Of a stretch of DNA of 64,000 nt, positions 54,819 to 63,049 are shown in pieces (the first letter of the stretch is position 1; every line of letters begins with the position of its first letter). The notes below the pieces were generated by a model. The model did not search any database and had not been told where the DNA came from. It saw only the letters and a list, made by a program, of their open reading frames with translations. The stretch lies in assembly GCF_026339875.1 (NCBI RefSeq), contig NZ_JAPEPZ010000002.1:186001-250000 (forward strand), in the 5' to 3' direction. Origin of the DNA: Streptomyces sp. NBC_01571. Its GTDB lineage: Bacteria > Actinomycetota > Actinomycetes > Streptomycetales > Streptomycetaceae. A program made the position numbers and the translations under genes.

Positions 54819-55718
54819 ATGGCAACGACGCATCACTTCGGTACCGCACTGCGGGGTTGGCGCGAACGCCTCTCACCGCTGGACGGCGGTCTGGAGGCCG
54901 AGGCGCACCGGCGCATACCAGGACTGCGCCGTGAGGAACTCGCCCGACTGGCGGGCCTGTCGGTGGACTACGTGGTCCGGCTGGAGCAGGGCCGCGCCCG
55001 CCACCCCTCGGCCCAGGTCGTGACCGCCCTGGCGAGAGCCCTGCGACTGGACCCGTCCGAGCGCGACCACCTGTTCCGGTGCGCCCGTCTCGCACCGCCT
55101 GCGGACGGGAACGTGTCCACGCACGTGCCGCCGCGGGTGTACCGGCTCGTCCGTCAGCTGACGGACGCGCCCGTCGCGGTCTTCGCCGCGGACTGGACGA
55201 TCATCGGCTGGAACGGGATGTGGTCCGTCACGGTCGGCGACCCCCGTACGTACGACTGGGACGAGGGCAGTCTCGTCGCCGGGATGTTCCGTGCGCACGG
55301 CGGCCGGAAGCCGCGCGCCGTCGCGGCGTGGCCTGTGCGGTCGTGGAGCGGCGACGCGGCCGAGGAGGAGGCCCTTGTCGCCGACCTGCGGGTGACGGCG
55401 GCCGCCCATCCCGCAGACGCGCGCCTGGCCTCGTTCGTCGAACGCATGCTGGGAAGCAGTCCGCGTTTCTCACATCTGTGGTTCAACGGCACCGCCCGCG
55501 CCCTCGTCGGTGACCGCAAGACCGTCGAGCATCCTGTGGTGGGTGACATCGCCCTCGAGCTGGACGTCCTGATGGTCGCCGGTTCCGATCTCCGGATCGT
55601 CACGTACGCGGCCAGGGCCGCGACCGACGCGCGGAAACTCGACACCCTGCGTACGTCCTGCCGGCCGCGCCGCGACGGTGCACCCCGTCCCGGCTCCGAA
55701 CTCTCCCGCCCGGGTTAG
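54819..55718 (+). CDS. XRE-family regulator with MmyB-like ligand-binding domain
   Basis: A 299-residue regulator. HTH: RRIPGLRREELARLAGLSVDYVVRLEQGRARHPS spans about 28-61, with the conserved RIPGLRREELA box. MmyB domain (about 95-270): VYRLVRQLTDAPVAVFAADWTIIGWN, SLVAGMFRAHGG, RFSHLWF, KTVEHPVVGDIALELDVLMVAG. In Streptomyces such proteins often control an adjacent oxidoreductase. Here the neighbours are a hydrolase remnant and Dps, so the target is unclear. The ATG at 54819 is one of three candidates (54807, 54810, 54819); no ribosome site decides. Confidence 0.88.
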   Translation: MATTHHFGTALRGWRERLSPLDGGLEAEAHRRIPGLRREELARLAGLSVDYVVRLEQGRARHPSAQVVTALARALRLDPSERDHLFRCARLAPPADGNVSTHVPPRVYRLVRQLTDAPVAVFAADWTIIGWNGMWSVTVGDPRTYDWDEGSLVAGMFRAHGGRKPRAVAAWPVRSWSGDAAEEEALVADLRVTAAAHPADARLASFVERMLGSSPRFSHLWFNGTARALVGDRKTVEHPVVGDIALELDVLMVAGSDLRIVTYAARAATDARKLDTLRTSCRPRRDGAPRPGSELSRPG

Positions 55719-55907
55719 GTCCGCGGCTCTCCAGCCGGTCCCTTGCTGCGGCCGCGGCGCCGGTTCCGTCGAGGACCACGTCCATTGCGGCAGGACGTCC
55801 GGCTTCGGCGGCTTTCCCTCCCACCACTTGGTGCGGGGCCGGGTTCCGTGCGGGAACGCGTAAGGGCCCGGTGGAACGGCGAGGCCAGGCCGCTTCGGGG
55901 ACCGGTG

Positions 55908-56414
55908 TCAGACGGATCGATTTTCCGCGCTGACCATCCAGGCGTGCTTCTCCAGCGAGTCGATGATCCCGTGCAGCAGGTCGGCCGTGGCGGGATCCTC
56001 GCTGTCGACCTGGTCGTGGTGGGTGCGCAGCGTGTCGACGGTGGCGCGCAGGCGTGCGGTGACGAGGTCGACGACGGCGCGCACACTCTGCTCGCCCTCC
56101 GGGAACGCGGGGAGGGTCGTGGTCGCCGCCACGGTGTCGGTACGGCCGTCAGGGAACGCCGCCAGCGCCCGCATGCGTTCGGCGATGGTGTCGGCCGCTT
56201 CCCGCGCGTCGTCGACGACCTGGTCCAGTTGCAGGTGGAGGTCCCGGAAGTTGTGACCGACCACGTTCCAGTGGGCCTGCTTCCCCTGGAGGTGCAGTTC
56301 GACCAGGTCCACCACGACCTGCTGCAACGCCTGGGCAAGCTGCGGCGAGGCCGTGAACCCGGCGGTATCGGTCTCCGAACGCCGGGAGCCCCCAGGGGCA
56401 GAGGAAACGGTCAT
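55908..56414 (-). CDS. dps: Dps ferritin-like DNA-protecting protein
   Basis: A 168-residue Dps. Ferroxidase ligands H48 (QAHWNVVG), H60 (RDLHLQ), D75 and E79 (ADTIAERM) fit the inter-subunit iron site. The fold then runs RTHHDQVDSEDPATADLLHGIIDSLEKH. It binds DNA and stores iron in a dodecamer during stress. A short N-terminal tail (about 20 residues, Ser/Arg-containing) is typical. Start supported by GGAGAG. Confidence 0.93.
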   Translation of the reverse strand: MTVSSAPGGSRRSETDTAGFTASPQLAQALQQVVVDLVELHLQGKQAHWNVVGHNFRDLHLQLDQVVDDAREAADTIAERMRALAAFPDGRTDTVAATTTLPAFPEGEQSVRAVVDLVTARLRATVDTLRTHHDQVDSEDPATADLLHGIIDSLEKHAWMVSAENRSV

Positions 56415-57029
56415 GGCATCTCTCCTTCGAGAGCACAAGGGAGTGGGCCCCTGGAGACAGGAGGCCCGTTGGCTGACGCCTCCCAACCTACGAAGAAGTC
56501 TCCGCGCCGCAACCGGGGTTCGGCCGCCTGCCCGTAACGGTTGCGTCGGCGCTTTCCTGCCGGGCATGCCCCGCGCAGTCGTCGCCTTTCCGGCTCCGGC
56601 CGGCCGGGTGGCCGAGCGCCGCCCGTGCGATGACGACGCCTCTGAGCGGTCGCTGTCGGTGCGTACCCGCCTGGCCTTTCTCGACCGCGGCGCAGCATGG
56701 TCGCCGGATCGGACGCGCCCTTCCGGATCACGGCCCGGTACCTTCCGAAGGCGTGGCGCGCGATGGCTGCCCGACCGGCGGCCGGGGGAGGTCGGCCGCC
56801 CGGGCGCCGGGCCGGACACGCGGACGCGGCCAGGCACGCAGACGCGGGCCGACACGGAACTGCCGCGCGTCGCGGACCGTCAGGGAACAGCCGCGCGTCG
56901 CGGACCGGACGGGACCGCAGGACCGCGGTAGCAGGCGGTCGTACCGACTGTCGCACTCGCTGCCGCCCTGCTCCTGCTCCGGTGGCCCCAGCCAGGTGGC
57001 CGGGGCCGGAGCGACGGCCCGCACACGGA
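56415..57029. other. intergenic region, no gene supported
   Basis: 615 bases. Frames exist on both strands but all have shadow-like composition rich in Arg/Pro/Ala. An 18-base direct repeat (GCCGCGCGTCGCGGACCG) occurs at about 56863 and 56892. A hydrophobic run in one frame near 56945-56990 (VALAAALLLLRW) could be a relic membrane segment. No terminator or promoter can be fixed. Confidence 0.35.
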
Positions 57030-57893
57030 CTACGACGGCGGCTTCCTCAAGTAGTCGACGGCGGCGAGGTCGTCCCTGTCGTGGCCGGCCGCGACGGTCG
57101 CATCGAGGCGGTCCCGTACGGCCTCGAGCAGGGGGCTGGGGGTGGCGGCCGCCGCGGCCAGGTCGATGTCCTTCAGGGCGAGTTGCACCGCGAATCCGGG
57201 CGCGTACGAGGCGTCGTCCATGGCGCCCACCTTCTGCAACTCGTACGGCATGGCGAGCGGGCCGGCCTCGAGCACGCGGACGAACGTCGCGTGGTCGATG
57301 CCGAGCGCGTCGCACAGCGCGAGGACGTCGCTCATGGCGACCGTCGAGGCAGCCATCCAGGCGTTGACCACGAGCTTGACGGCACTGCCCTCGACGTCCG
57401 TCCCGACGTGGAGCACGGACGAGCCGAGATCGTCGAGCACGGGACGCGCCCGCGCAAGGACGTTTTCAGGGCCGGCAACCAGCCAGACGAGCCTGCCCTG
57501 CCGAGCGGGAGCGGTGCTTCCCGAGACCGGTGCGTCGAGGTACGCGACACCGTGATCACGAGCCAGGCCTGCCAGCACGCCGGCGTCCCTCGGTCCCACC
57601 GTGCTCGCCTGCACCCAGACGGCGTCGTCGTCGAGCCGGGCGATGACATCTGACATGACCTCCGTGACCGCGTCGCCGTCACGGAGCACAGTGATGACGA
57701 CGGACGCGCCGGAGACCGCATCTTCCAGCGCCCTCACCGCCGTGACTCCGGCCGCTTGCTCGGCAACCGCGCGGGCCCTTTCCTCCGTTCGGTTCCACAG
57801 CCGTACCTCGTGCCCGGTTTCGCCGAGACGCATCGCCATCGCGGCGCCGAGTGCGCCTGCGCCCAGAACAGCGACGGTGGAAGCCTGAGACAT
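57030..57893 (-). CDS. NAD(P)-dependent beta-hydroxyacid dehydrogenase-like protein
   Basis: A 287-residue member of the 6-phosphogluconate/3-hydroxyisobutyrate dehydrogenase family. Rossmann motif VAVLGAGALGAAMAMRLGETGHEV (8-31). Family box DAPVSGSTAPARQGRLVWLVAG (about 128-149, usual DAPVSGG). Catalytic Lys within GSAVKLVVNAWMAAS. The Lys-Leu-Asn pattern is kept, so reduction or oxidation of a small hydroxyacid or imine is likely. Start MSQAST follows AAAAGGGG. Confidence 0.9.
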   Translation of the reverse strand: MSQASTVAVLGAGALGAAMAMRLGETGHEVRLWNRTEERARAVAEQAAGVTAVRALEDAVSGASVVITVLRDGDAVTEVMSDVIARLDDDAVWVQASTVGPRDAGVLAGLARDHGVAYLDAPVSGSTAPARQGRLVWLVAGPENVLARARPVLDDLGSSVLHVGTDVEGSAVKLVVNAWMAASTVAMSDVLALCDALGIDHATFVRVLEAGPLAMPYELQKVGAMDDASYAPGFAVQLALKDIDLAAAAATPSPLLEAVRDRLDATVAAGHDRDDLAAVDYLRKPPS

Positions 57894-58471
57894 GGAAGAC
57901 CCCTTTTCTGTGCCCCCCGTCGGTCCGGTGGTACGTGGCGGGTCCAGGTCACGGCGACGCCGTAGGGGCCGGTACCGAGGGTGACCGTGGCGGCGACTGT
58001 GCGGGATGCCGGGTCGATGACGGTGAGGGCCTTCACCCCCTGGTGCCACCGCGATCGGATTCCGGCCCGGCCCGCGGGCCGCGCGACCGCGTGCGGCAGC
58101 CCAATCGGCGTCGGGATCGACGTCGGCGACCTGCCGCTTTCGCAAAACGCACTATATGGGACGTGTCTGCTCGCGCCACCGGAGAGACGGCCGACAGCTC
58201 CGACCACGGGCCGACGCCTGCGTGACCCTGAGAATCCGGCGCCGGGGCCGGACGTTCGTCCGAGTGGCGTCGGCGCTCGGGCCGGGGCGATTCTGTAGGG
58301 ACGGTCCGGTGGTGAACGAGGAAACGCCCGCCGCGACGAGAACCGTCACGGCGGTCCTGGACCGCCTGTGCGTGGTGAGGTGGGTCGTCCGTTGCCATGC
58401 GTTCCGGACCCGTACACCGCGTTGCCCGCATTCGGCGTGACCGCCGGATTCTCGTGGACGGGAGCAGCCCG
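57894..58471. other. intergenic region with propeller relic
   Basis: 578 bases between divergent dehydrogenase and SDR genes. Apart from the YVTN relic, no gene is supported. An A+T patch (GCACTATATGGG, 58149-58160) may hold a promoter. Confidence 0.35.
57948..58036 (-). pseudogene. YVTN beta-propeller repeat remnant
   Basis: About 30 codons on the minus strand read VKALTVIDPASRTVAATVTL then GTGPYGVAVT, one canonical YVTN/YncE-type propeller blade. Nothing comparable lies on either side, so this is a leftover of a larger surface propeller protein. Confidence 0.55.
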
Positions 58472-59239
58472 ATGAGCGGAAGACTGGCAGGCAGGAAGGC
58501 CCTGGTCACCGGTGGCGCACGAGGGATCGGCGCGGCGGTGGCCCGCAGGCTCGCCGATGACGGGGCGGACGTGGCGATCAACTACCGGAGCAACGGCGAC
58601 GCGGCGCAGGCGCTCGCCGCCGAGATCGGCGCCGACGGCCGCCGGACGGTCGCGATCAAGGCGGATGTCGGCGATCCGGACCAGATCCGGCGGCTGGCCG
58701 ACGAGGCCGCCGAAGCTCTTGGCGGGCTGGACATTCTGGTCAGCAACGCCGGAGTCGAGTACTTCGGCAGGCTGGCCGACGTCACTCCCGCCGACTTCGA
58801 CCGTGTCTTCGCCATCAACACCCGAGGCCAGTTCTTCGCCGTGCAGAACGCCGTACGGCACATGGGCGAGGGAGGAAGGATCGTCCTGACGTCGTCGCGG
58901 AGTGCCCACAAGGCGGTCTTCTACCACGCCCTCTATGCGTCGAGTAAGGCCGCCGTCGAATGCATGGCGCTCAACCTCAGTCCCGAACTGGGCCGGCGCG
59001 GCATCACCATCAACGCCATCGCGCCCGGGGGAACCGTCACGGACATGTCCACCGACGCGGCTTCCCACTACGTCCATCCCGACGTCGACACGGATTTCAA
59101 CACCCTTATCCGCACGGCCAGTTCGCTCGGCCGGATGGCCCAACCCTCCGAGATCGCCGCGGTCGTCTCGTTCCTGGTGTCCGACGACGCCTCGTTCATC
59201 ACCGGCCGGACCATCCAAGCCGACGGCGGCTGGTACTGA
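58472..59239 (+). CDS. SDR family oxidoreductase
   Basis: A 255-residue classical SDR close to 3-oxoacyl-ACP-reductase-like enzymes: ALVTGGARGIGAAVARRL (about 11-28), SNAGVEYFGRLADV, VLTSSRSAHKAVFYHALYASSKAAVE (catalytic YASSK near 158) and IAPGGTVTDM. The C-terminus FITGRTIQADGGWY is complete. Start ATG 58472 with GGGAG 8 bases upstream. Substrate unknown. Followed by 15-bp tandem repeats. Confidence 0.92.
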   Translation: MSGRLAGRKALVTGGARGIGAAVARRLADDGADVAINYRSNGDAAQALAAEIGADGRRTVAIKADVGDPDQIRRLADEAAEALGGLDILVSNAGVEYFGRLADVTPADFDRVFAINTRGQFFAVQNAVRHMGEGGRIVLTSSRSAHKAVFYHALYASSKAAVECMALNLSPELGRRGITINAIAPGGTVTDMSTDAASHYVHPDVDTDFNTLIRTASSLGRMAQPSEIAAVVSFLVSDDASFITGRTIQADGGWY

Positions 59240-59248
59240 TCCGGGAAA

Positions 59249-59290
59249 GGACAGGGCCGGGAAGGACAGGGCCGGGATGGACAGGGCCGT
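59249..59290 (+). repeat. 15-bp tandem direct repeats, about 3 copies
   Basis: GGACAGGGCCGGGAA at 59249-59263, with one change at 59264-59278 and a partial copy at 59279-59290, directly after the SDR stop. The rest of the 279-base gap up to 59518 has no recognisable gene. Confidence 0.85.
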
Positions 59291-59518
59291 GCGATGGAGT
59301 CTCAGGTGGTCGGGGGACGTGGCCGACCGGGACGTCGCCCGCGTCAGGGTCTCCGCCTCGCCCGACCTGGAGGCTGTTTCCACGGGCCCCGGCGGCGCTG
59401 ATCCACGGCTGATCCAACCCAGCGCGGGGCCACCTCGACCTGGTAGGTCCCGTCCGGCACCTACGGGGACCCTGGCCGGCGGCCCTTCAACCGCGTACCG
59501 GCATGCGGTTCACCGCGT

Positions 59519-60010
59519 TCACGCCGTCACCTTGGCCATGAACGCGGCGATGTTGGACACCGTTCGCTGGACCTTCTCCTCCAGCGTGAGCGACTCGTGC
59601 AGGCGTCCGCCGACGCCCGCGTCCTTCTTGCCGCGCATGTACAGCGAGCAGGCGAGGTCGCTGCACATGTAGGCGCCCACCGAGTTGCCCTGCTGCCCCG
59701 CCTTGCCCGCCTTCGGGGCCACCATCAGGGACACACCCCCGGTGTGGGTGGTCAGGCACATCGAGCACATGCTGCGGCGCGTCTGCTGGGCGCCGGGACC
59801 GGGACAGCGCAGCGCGAGGGCCTTGAGGCCGCCGTCGAGCGGGCTGACGAGGTAGGCGCGGTCGGGGGCCTGGGGGTCCCGCCAGCCGAGATAGTCCAGG
59901 TCCTCCCAGGGTCGGTCGGCCAGGTCGCGCGGGACGGACAGACGCTTGGCCTCGCCCTTGGTGCAGTTCACGAACGCGGCACGGATCTCTTGCTCAGTCA
60001 GCGGTTCCAT
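59519..60010 (-). CDS. FBP-domain protein (FusB-like, EF-G-binding zinc protein)
   Basis: A 163-residue protein with the FBP domain (fibronectin-binding-protein/FusB-type). N-terminal helix PLTEQEIRAAFVNCTKGEAKRLSVPRD, then DYLGWRDPQAPDRAYLVSPLDG and a four-cysteine zinc site: CSMC (about 82-85) and C-x5-C (MCSDLACSL, about 115-120). FusB/FusC proteins bind EF-G and can rescue it from fusidic acid. Many actinobacterial FBP proteins are uncharacterised relatives. It is divergent from a TetR regulator with a perfect palindrome between the starts, so it is probably inducible. Confidence 0.88.
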   Translation of the reverse strand: MEPLTEQEIRAAFVNCTKGEAKRLSVPRDLADRPWEDLDYLGWRDPQAPDRAYLVSPLDGGLKALALRCPGPGAQQTRRSMCSMCLTTHTGGVSLMVAPKAGKAGQQGNSVGAYMCSDLACSLYMRGKKDAGVGGRLHESLTLEEKVQRTVSNIAAFMAKVTA

Positions 60011-60024
60011 GGGAGTAAAGTAAA

Positions 60025-60045
60025 TTGCCTAAGATGGTTAGGCAA
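60025..60045. promoter_or_regulatory. perfect TetR operator between FBP and TetR genes
   Basis: TTGCCTAA (60025-60032) and TTAGGCAA (60038-60045) are exact inverted repeats around GATGG, in the 64-base A+T-rich spacer between the divergent starts. Textbook TetR-type geometry; it should control both genes. Confidence 0.8.
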
Positions 60046-60074
60046 ATCATTTAGTGACTCTGACTGGTGGGTGA

Positions 60075-60677
60075 ATGGTCATGGCAAGAGCCGGGCTGAC
60101 CGCGGAACGGCTGACGCTGGCGGGTGCGGAGCTGGCCGACGAGGTCGGCTTCGACAAGGTGACCGTCGCGGCGCTCGCCCGGCACTTCGGCGTGAAGGAC
60201 GCGAGTCTGTACTCGCACCTGAAGAACTCGCACGACCTGAAGGTCAGGATCGCCCTGCTGGCCTTGGGGGAACTGGCCGACCGGGTCGCCGCCGCCCTGG
60301 CCGGGAGGGCCGGCAAGGACGCCCTCGCGGCCTTCGCGAACGCCTACCGGGACTACGCGCGAGAGCACCCCGGCCGCTACGCCGCGGCGCAGCTGAGGCT
60401 CGATCCGGAGACGGCGGCCGCCAGCGCCGGGGTCAGGCACGCGCGGATGACAAGGGCGATCCTGCGCGGCTACGACCTGACGGAACCGGACCAGACCCAC
60501 GCGGTCCGGCTGCTGGGCAGCACCTTCCACGGCTACGTCACCCTGGAGATGAGCGGAGGGTTCAGTCACAGCGCCCCCGACTCCCAGGAATCCTGGGCGT
60601 GGGTCGTGGACGCTCTCGACACCTTGCTGCGCAACTGGTCCGCGCCCGCGCAGAGCCCCTCTCGCCCACCGGCCTGA
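60075..60677 (+). CDS. TetR-family regulator
   Basis: A 200-residue TetR protein: RLTLAGAELADEVGFDKVTVAALARHFGVKDASLYSHLKNSHDLKVRIA (HTH about 12-60). C-terminal domain of the TetR_C_33/WHG type (YRDYAREHPGRYAAAQL, LLGSTFHGYVTLEM). ATG 60075 is used; 60081 is equally possible. It should bind the palindrome at 60025 and repress itself and the divergent FBP gene. An esterase gene lies 168 bases downstream. Confidence 0.9.
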   Translation: MVMARAGLTAERLTLAGAELADEVGFDKVTVAALARHFGVKDASLYSHLKNSHDLKVRIALLALGELADRVAAALAGRAGKDALAAFANAYRDYAREHPGRYAAAQLRLDPETAAASAGVRHARMTRAILRGYDLTEPDQTHAVRLLGSTFHGYVTLEMSGGFSHSAPDSQESWAWVVDALDTLLRNWSAPAQSPSRPPA

Positions 60678-60786
60678 CCCCACGGGCAGAGCGCCACCGG
60701 CCGCCGCCGTCCAGGACGGCACAAGGCCTTTCGTGACCCGCCGGACACACCAGACACACCGACGCGCCAGAAGCGCCAGACGCACA

Positions 60787-60818
60787 GCCGCACCGCCGCA
60801 CCGCCGCACCGCCGCACC
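60787..60818 (+). repeat. 8-bp tandem repeat, four copies
   Basis: GCCGCACC occurs four times in a row (60787-60818) in the leader just before the esterase gene, preceded by degenerate CAGACACACC/CGCCAGA repeats. Slippage-prone; no coding function. Confidence 0.85.
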
Positions 60819-60845
60819 GACTCGAACAGGCACAGGCCCCGGACC

Positions 60846-62030
60846 ATGAGCAACGACAGCACCCTGACCACCACGCCCCTCACCGCGGACCTCCTGCGTG
60901 GCGCCCTCGAACTCGAGCGGACCGAGCACGGTGTACTGCCCCACCGGCTGCCCGCCCGCGCCCGCGCCCAGTGCACCGACGGCCAGCTGGCCATGGCGGA
61001 GGCCCAACCCTCCGGCGTGCGGCTGGTTCTGCGGACCCGGGCCACCGTCGTCGAGCTGGACACACTGCCCACCAAACGCGCCTACGTGGGTGCCCCGGCG
61101 CGTCCGGACGGGGTGTACGACCTGCTTGTCGACGGCCGCCTGGCCGGTCGCGCGAGCGTGGCGGGCGGCAACGTCCTCACCATCGACATGACCACCGGAT
61201 CCACGAGAACCGAACCGGGCCCGGTCGGCACCCTCCGCTTCGCCGATCTGCCCGCCGGTGTGAAGGACGTCGAGATCTGGCTGCCGCACAACGAGACCAC
61301 GGAGCTGATCGCCCTGCGTTCCGACGCCCCCGTCGAGCCGGTGCCGGACCGGGGCCGCGCGGTGTGGCTGCACCACGGCAGTTCGATCAGCCACGGCTCC
61401 GACGCGGCGAGCCCCACCACCACCTGGCCCGCGCTGGCCGCAGCCCTCGGCGGCGTCGAGCTGGTCAACCTCGGGCTGAGCGGCAGCGCCCTGCTCGACC
61501 CGTTCACGGCACGCGCGCTGCGGGACACCCCCGCGGACCTGATCAGCGTCAAGATCGGCATCAACCTCGTCAACACCGACCTGATGCGGCTGCGCGCGTT
61601 CACTCCGGCCGTCCACGGCTTCCTCGACACCGTCCGAGAGGGCCACCCGACCACTCCACTGCTGGTCGTGTCACCCATCCTGTGCCCCATCCACGAGGAC
61701 ACGCCCGGCCCCAGCGCCCCCGACTTCAGCGCACTGAGCGCCGGACAACTGCGTTTCCGCGCGGCGGGCGATCCCGCGGAAACCGCCGCCGGAAAGCTCA
61801 CCCTGCGCGTCATTAGGGCCGAACTCGACCGCATCGTCCGGCAGAGAGCGGCCGAGGACCCGAACCTGCGCCACATCGACGGCCGCGAGCTCTACGGCGA
61901 GGCGGACGCCGCGGAACTGCCGCTCCCCGACGAACTCCACCCGGACGCCACCACCCACCGCCGGATGGGCGAACGCTTCGCCGCGCTGGCCTTCTCCCCG
62001 GGCGGCCCGCTCGCCACCACGGGTGACTGA
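60846..62030 (+). CDS. SGNH/GDSL-type hydrolase with N-terminal beta domain
   Basis: A 394-residue two-domain esterase-like protein. Residues about 10-165 form a beta-rich N-terminal domain (jelly-roll-like, as in carbohydrate esterases). The SGNH domain begins WLHHGSSISHGSD (nucleophile S180 in a GSSI variant of GDSL). It continues LVNLGLSGSALLD (block II Gly), ISVKIGINLVN (block III, Asn) and LPDELHPDATTH (Asp/His pair near the C-terminus). No signal peptide, so probably cytoplasmic. Likely deacetylates or hydrolyses an ester; substrate unknown. Confidence 0.85.
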   Translation: MSNDSTLTTTPLTADLLRGALELERTEHGVLPHRLPARARAQCTDGQLAMAEAQPSGVRLVLRTRATVVELDTLPTKRAYVGAPARPDGVYDLLVDGRLAGRASVAGGNVLTIDMTTGSTRTEPGPVGTLRFADLPAGVKDVEIWLPHNETTELIALRSDAPVEPVPDRGRAVWLHHGSSISHGSDAASPTTTWPALAAALGGVELVNLGLSGSALLDPFTARALRDTPADLISVKIGINLVNTDLMRLRAFTPAVHGFLDTVREGHPTTPLLVVSPILCPIHEDTPGPSAPDFSALSAGQLRFRAAGDPAETAAGKLTLRVIRAELDRIVRQRAAEDPNLRHIDGRELYGEADAAELPLPDELHPDATTHRRMGERFAALAFSPGGPLATTGD

Positions 62031-62095
62031 ACGGCACGTGGAACCGCGGTACGGCATCGCCCACAAGGCGGCCTGGGCCTGCATCGGTTGGGGAA

Positions 62096-62126
62096 GGGCC
62101 GGCGACATCCCCGAAGTCGCCGGCCC
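62096..62126 (+). terminator. hairpin after esterase gene
   Basis: GGGCCGGCGAC (62096-62106) pairs perfectly with GTCGCCGGCCC (62116-62126), 9-base loop, 66 bases after the esterase stop. Confidence 0.7.
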
Positions 62127-62137
62127 AGGTGGCGCAC

Positions 62138-62184
62138 GCAGCTCGCCCTGACGGAACCGCGCGAACTCCGTCAGGACGAGCTGC
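62138..62184. other. second, larger hairpin
   Basis: GCAGCTCG-cc-CTGACGGA (62138-62155) pairs with TCCGTCAG-ga-CGAGCTGC (62167-62184), two perfect 8-bp helices with one internal 2x2 loop. It is stronger than needed for a terminator and may serve the convergent gene; the rest of 62185-62313 has no gene. Confidence 0.5.
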
Positions 62185-62313
62185 ATCACTGCGGGTCACC
62201 GCCCGGCCCGCCGCACGGACGTCGTCACCGGATGACCGTCAACTCGTTCTTCCCGACGGTCGGGCCGCGGGTGACGGGGGCACGCGTGACGAGGCGGGGA
62301 CGGGCGGAGCGGA

Positions 62314-62763
62314 TCAACGGGTCGTGGTGACCCGGTGCTCCTTCAGGGCACTGCAGTTGGAGCCGGTGACCTGCACGTACACGTTGTCGATGTTGCCGCC
62401 CCAGTCGACACAGTAGGCCTTGCCGTAGACGGAGGCCGGGCCGGCGTACGACGTGTACCGGCCGTAGTCCTGGGCCCCCTCGTCGGTGGCGCCCACGTAG
62501 ATCCATGCCGACATGTCCTTGAGGGCACCCGGGGTGCTGCGGATGGTCGCGACGCAGTTCCTGCCGTTCGAGGAGTTGTACGTCAGGTAGACCGTCCCCA
62601 GCGACCCGACGGGCGCCGAGTTCACCGTCCGGTAGCTGCTTCCGCAGACCTTCTGCGGTGTGGTGTTGGCCGCGGCGGAGGCGGGTGCCGCCATCGCGGT
62701 CGCGGTCCCGACCGACAGCGCCGCCAACGCGGATGCGGTCAGGACAGCCCGGTTGAATCGCAT
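62314..62763 (-). CDS. secreted SapA-like protein (spore-associated protein A family)
   Basis: A 149-residue exported protein. Signal peptide MRFNRAVLTASALAALSVG with ASA cleavage near 30. Mature part has VCGSSYRTVNSAPVGSLGTVYLTYN, NCVATIRSTPGALKDMSAWI and YTSYAGPASVYGKAYCVDWGG, with four cysteines. This matches spore-associated protein A of Streptomyces (a small spore-surface protein) in layout and motifs. Start on the cat at 62761-62763 with AAGGGGGA-type site. Role on spores or aerial hyphae inferred. Confidence 0.8.
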   Translation of the reverse strand: MRFNRAVLTASALAALSVGTATAMAAPASAAANTTPQKVCGSSYRTVNSAPVGSLGTVYLTYNSSNGRNCVATIRSTPGALKDMSAWIYVGATDEGAQDYGRYTSYAGPASVYGKAYCVDWGGNIDNVYVQVTGSNCSALKEHRVTTTR

Positions 62764-62966
62764 ATTTCCCCCTTGTTGTTTTTGGAGTCGGTTGCTCCTG
62801 TCTGGTGTGACCCGCGACGCGTTCGGATGGTTGTACCTGTTCGCCGGAGACGTCAGACCCGGGTGGGGCGGACCGGAGTCTCGGAGGGCACCGCCGCCGG
62901 TTCGGACGGCCGTCCGGCAGGGGTTCGGGGCGGACACCGCTTCGTACGGACCACGTGGGGAAAGCC

Positions 62967-62998
62967 GTGCGGGGAAGGAGTCGACTCCTTCCCCGCAC
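62967..62998. terminator. 32-bp perfect palindrome, terminator of the metallophosphoesterase
   Basis: GTGCGGGGAAGGAGTC (62967-62982) and its exact complement GACTCCTTCCCCGCAC (62983-62998) abut without spacer. It lies 52 bases past the metallophosphoesterase stop on the minus strand. The other strand points toward the SapA-like gene's upstream region, so a terminator is the simplest reading. Confidence 0.65.
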
Positions 62999-63049
62999 TC
63001 ATGTCCGCGGGCTGCGCGGGCGATGCCCGGCACCCCGTGGCGGATCAGG

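Noticed and set aside
59291..59518. Minus-strand frame with GTYQVEVAPRWVGSAVDQ
   Set aside because: Short and isolated, could not be linked to a known family; left as gene-free sequence.
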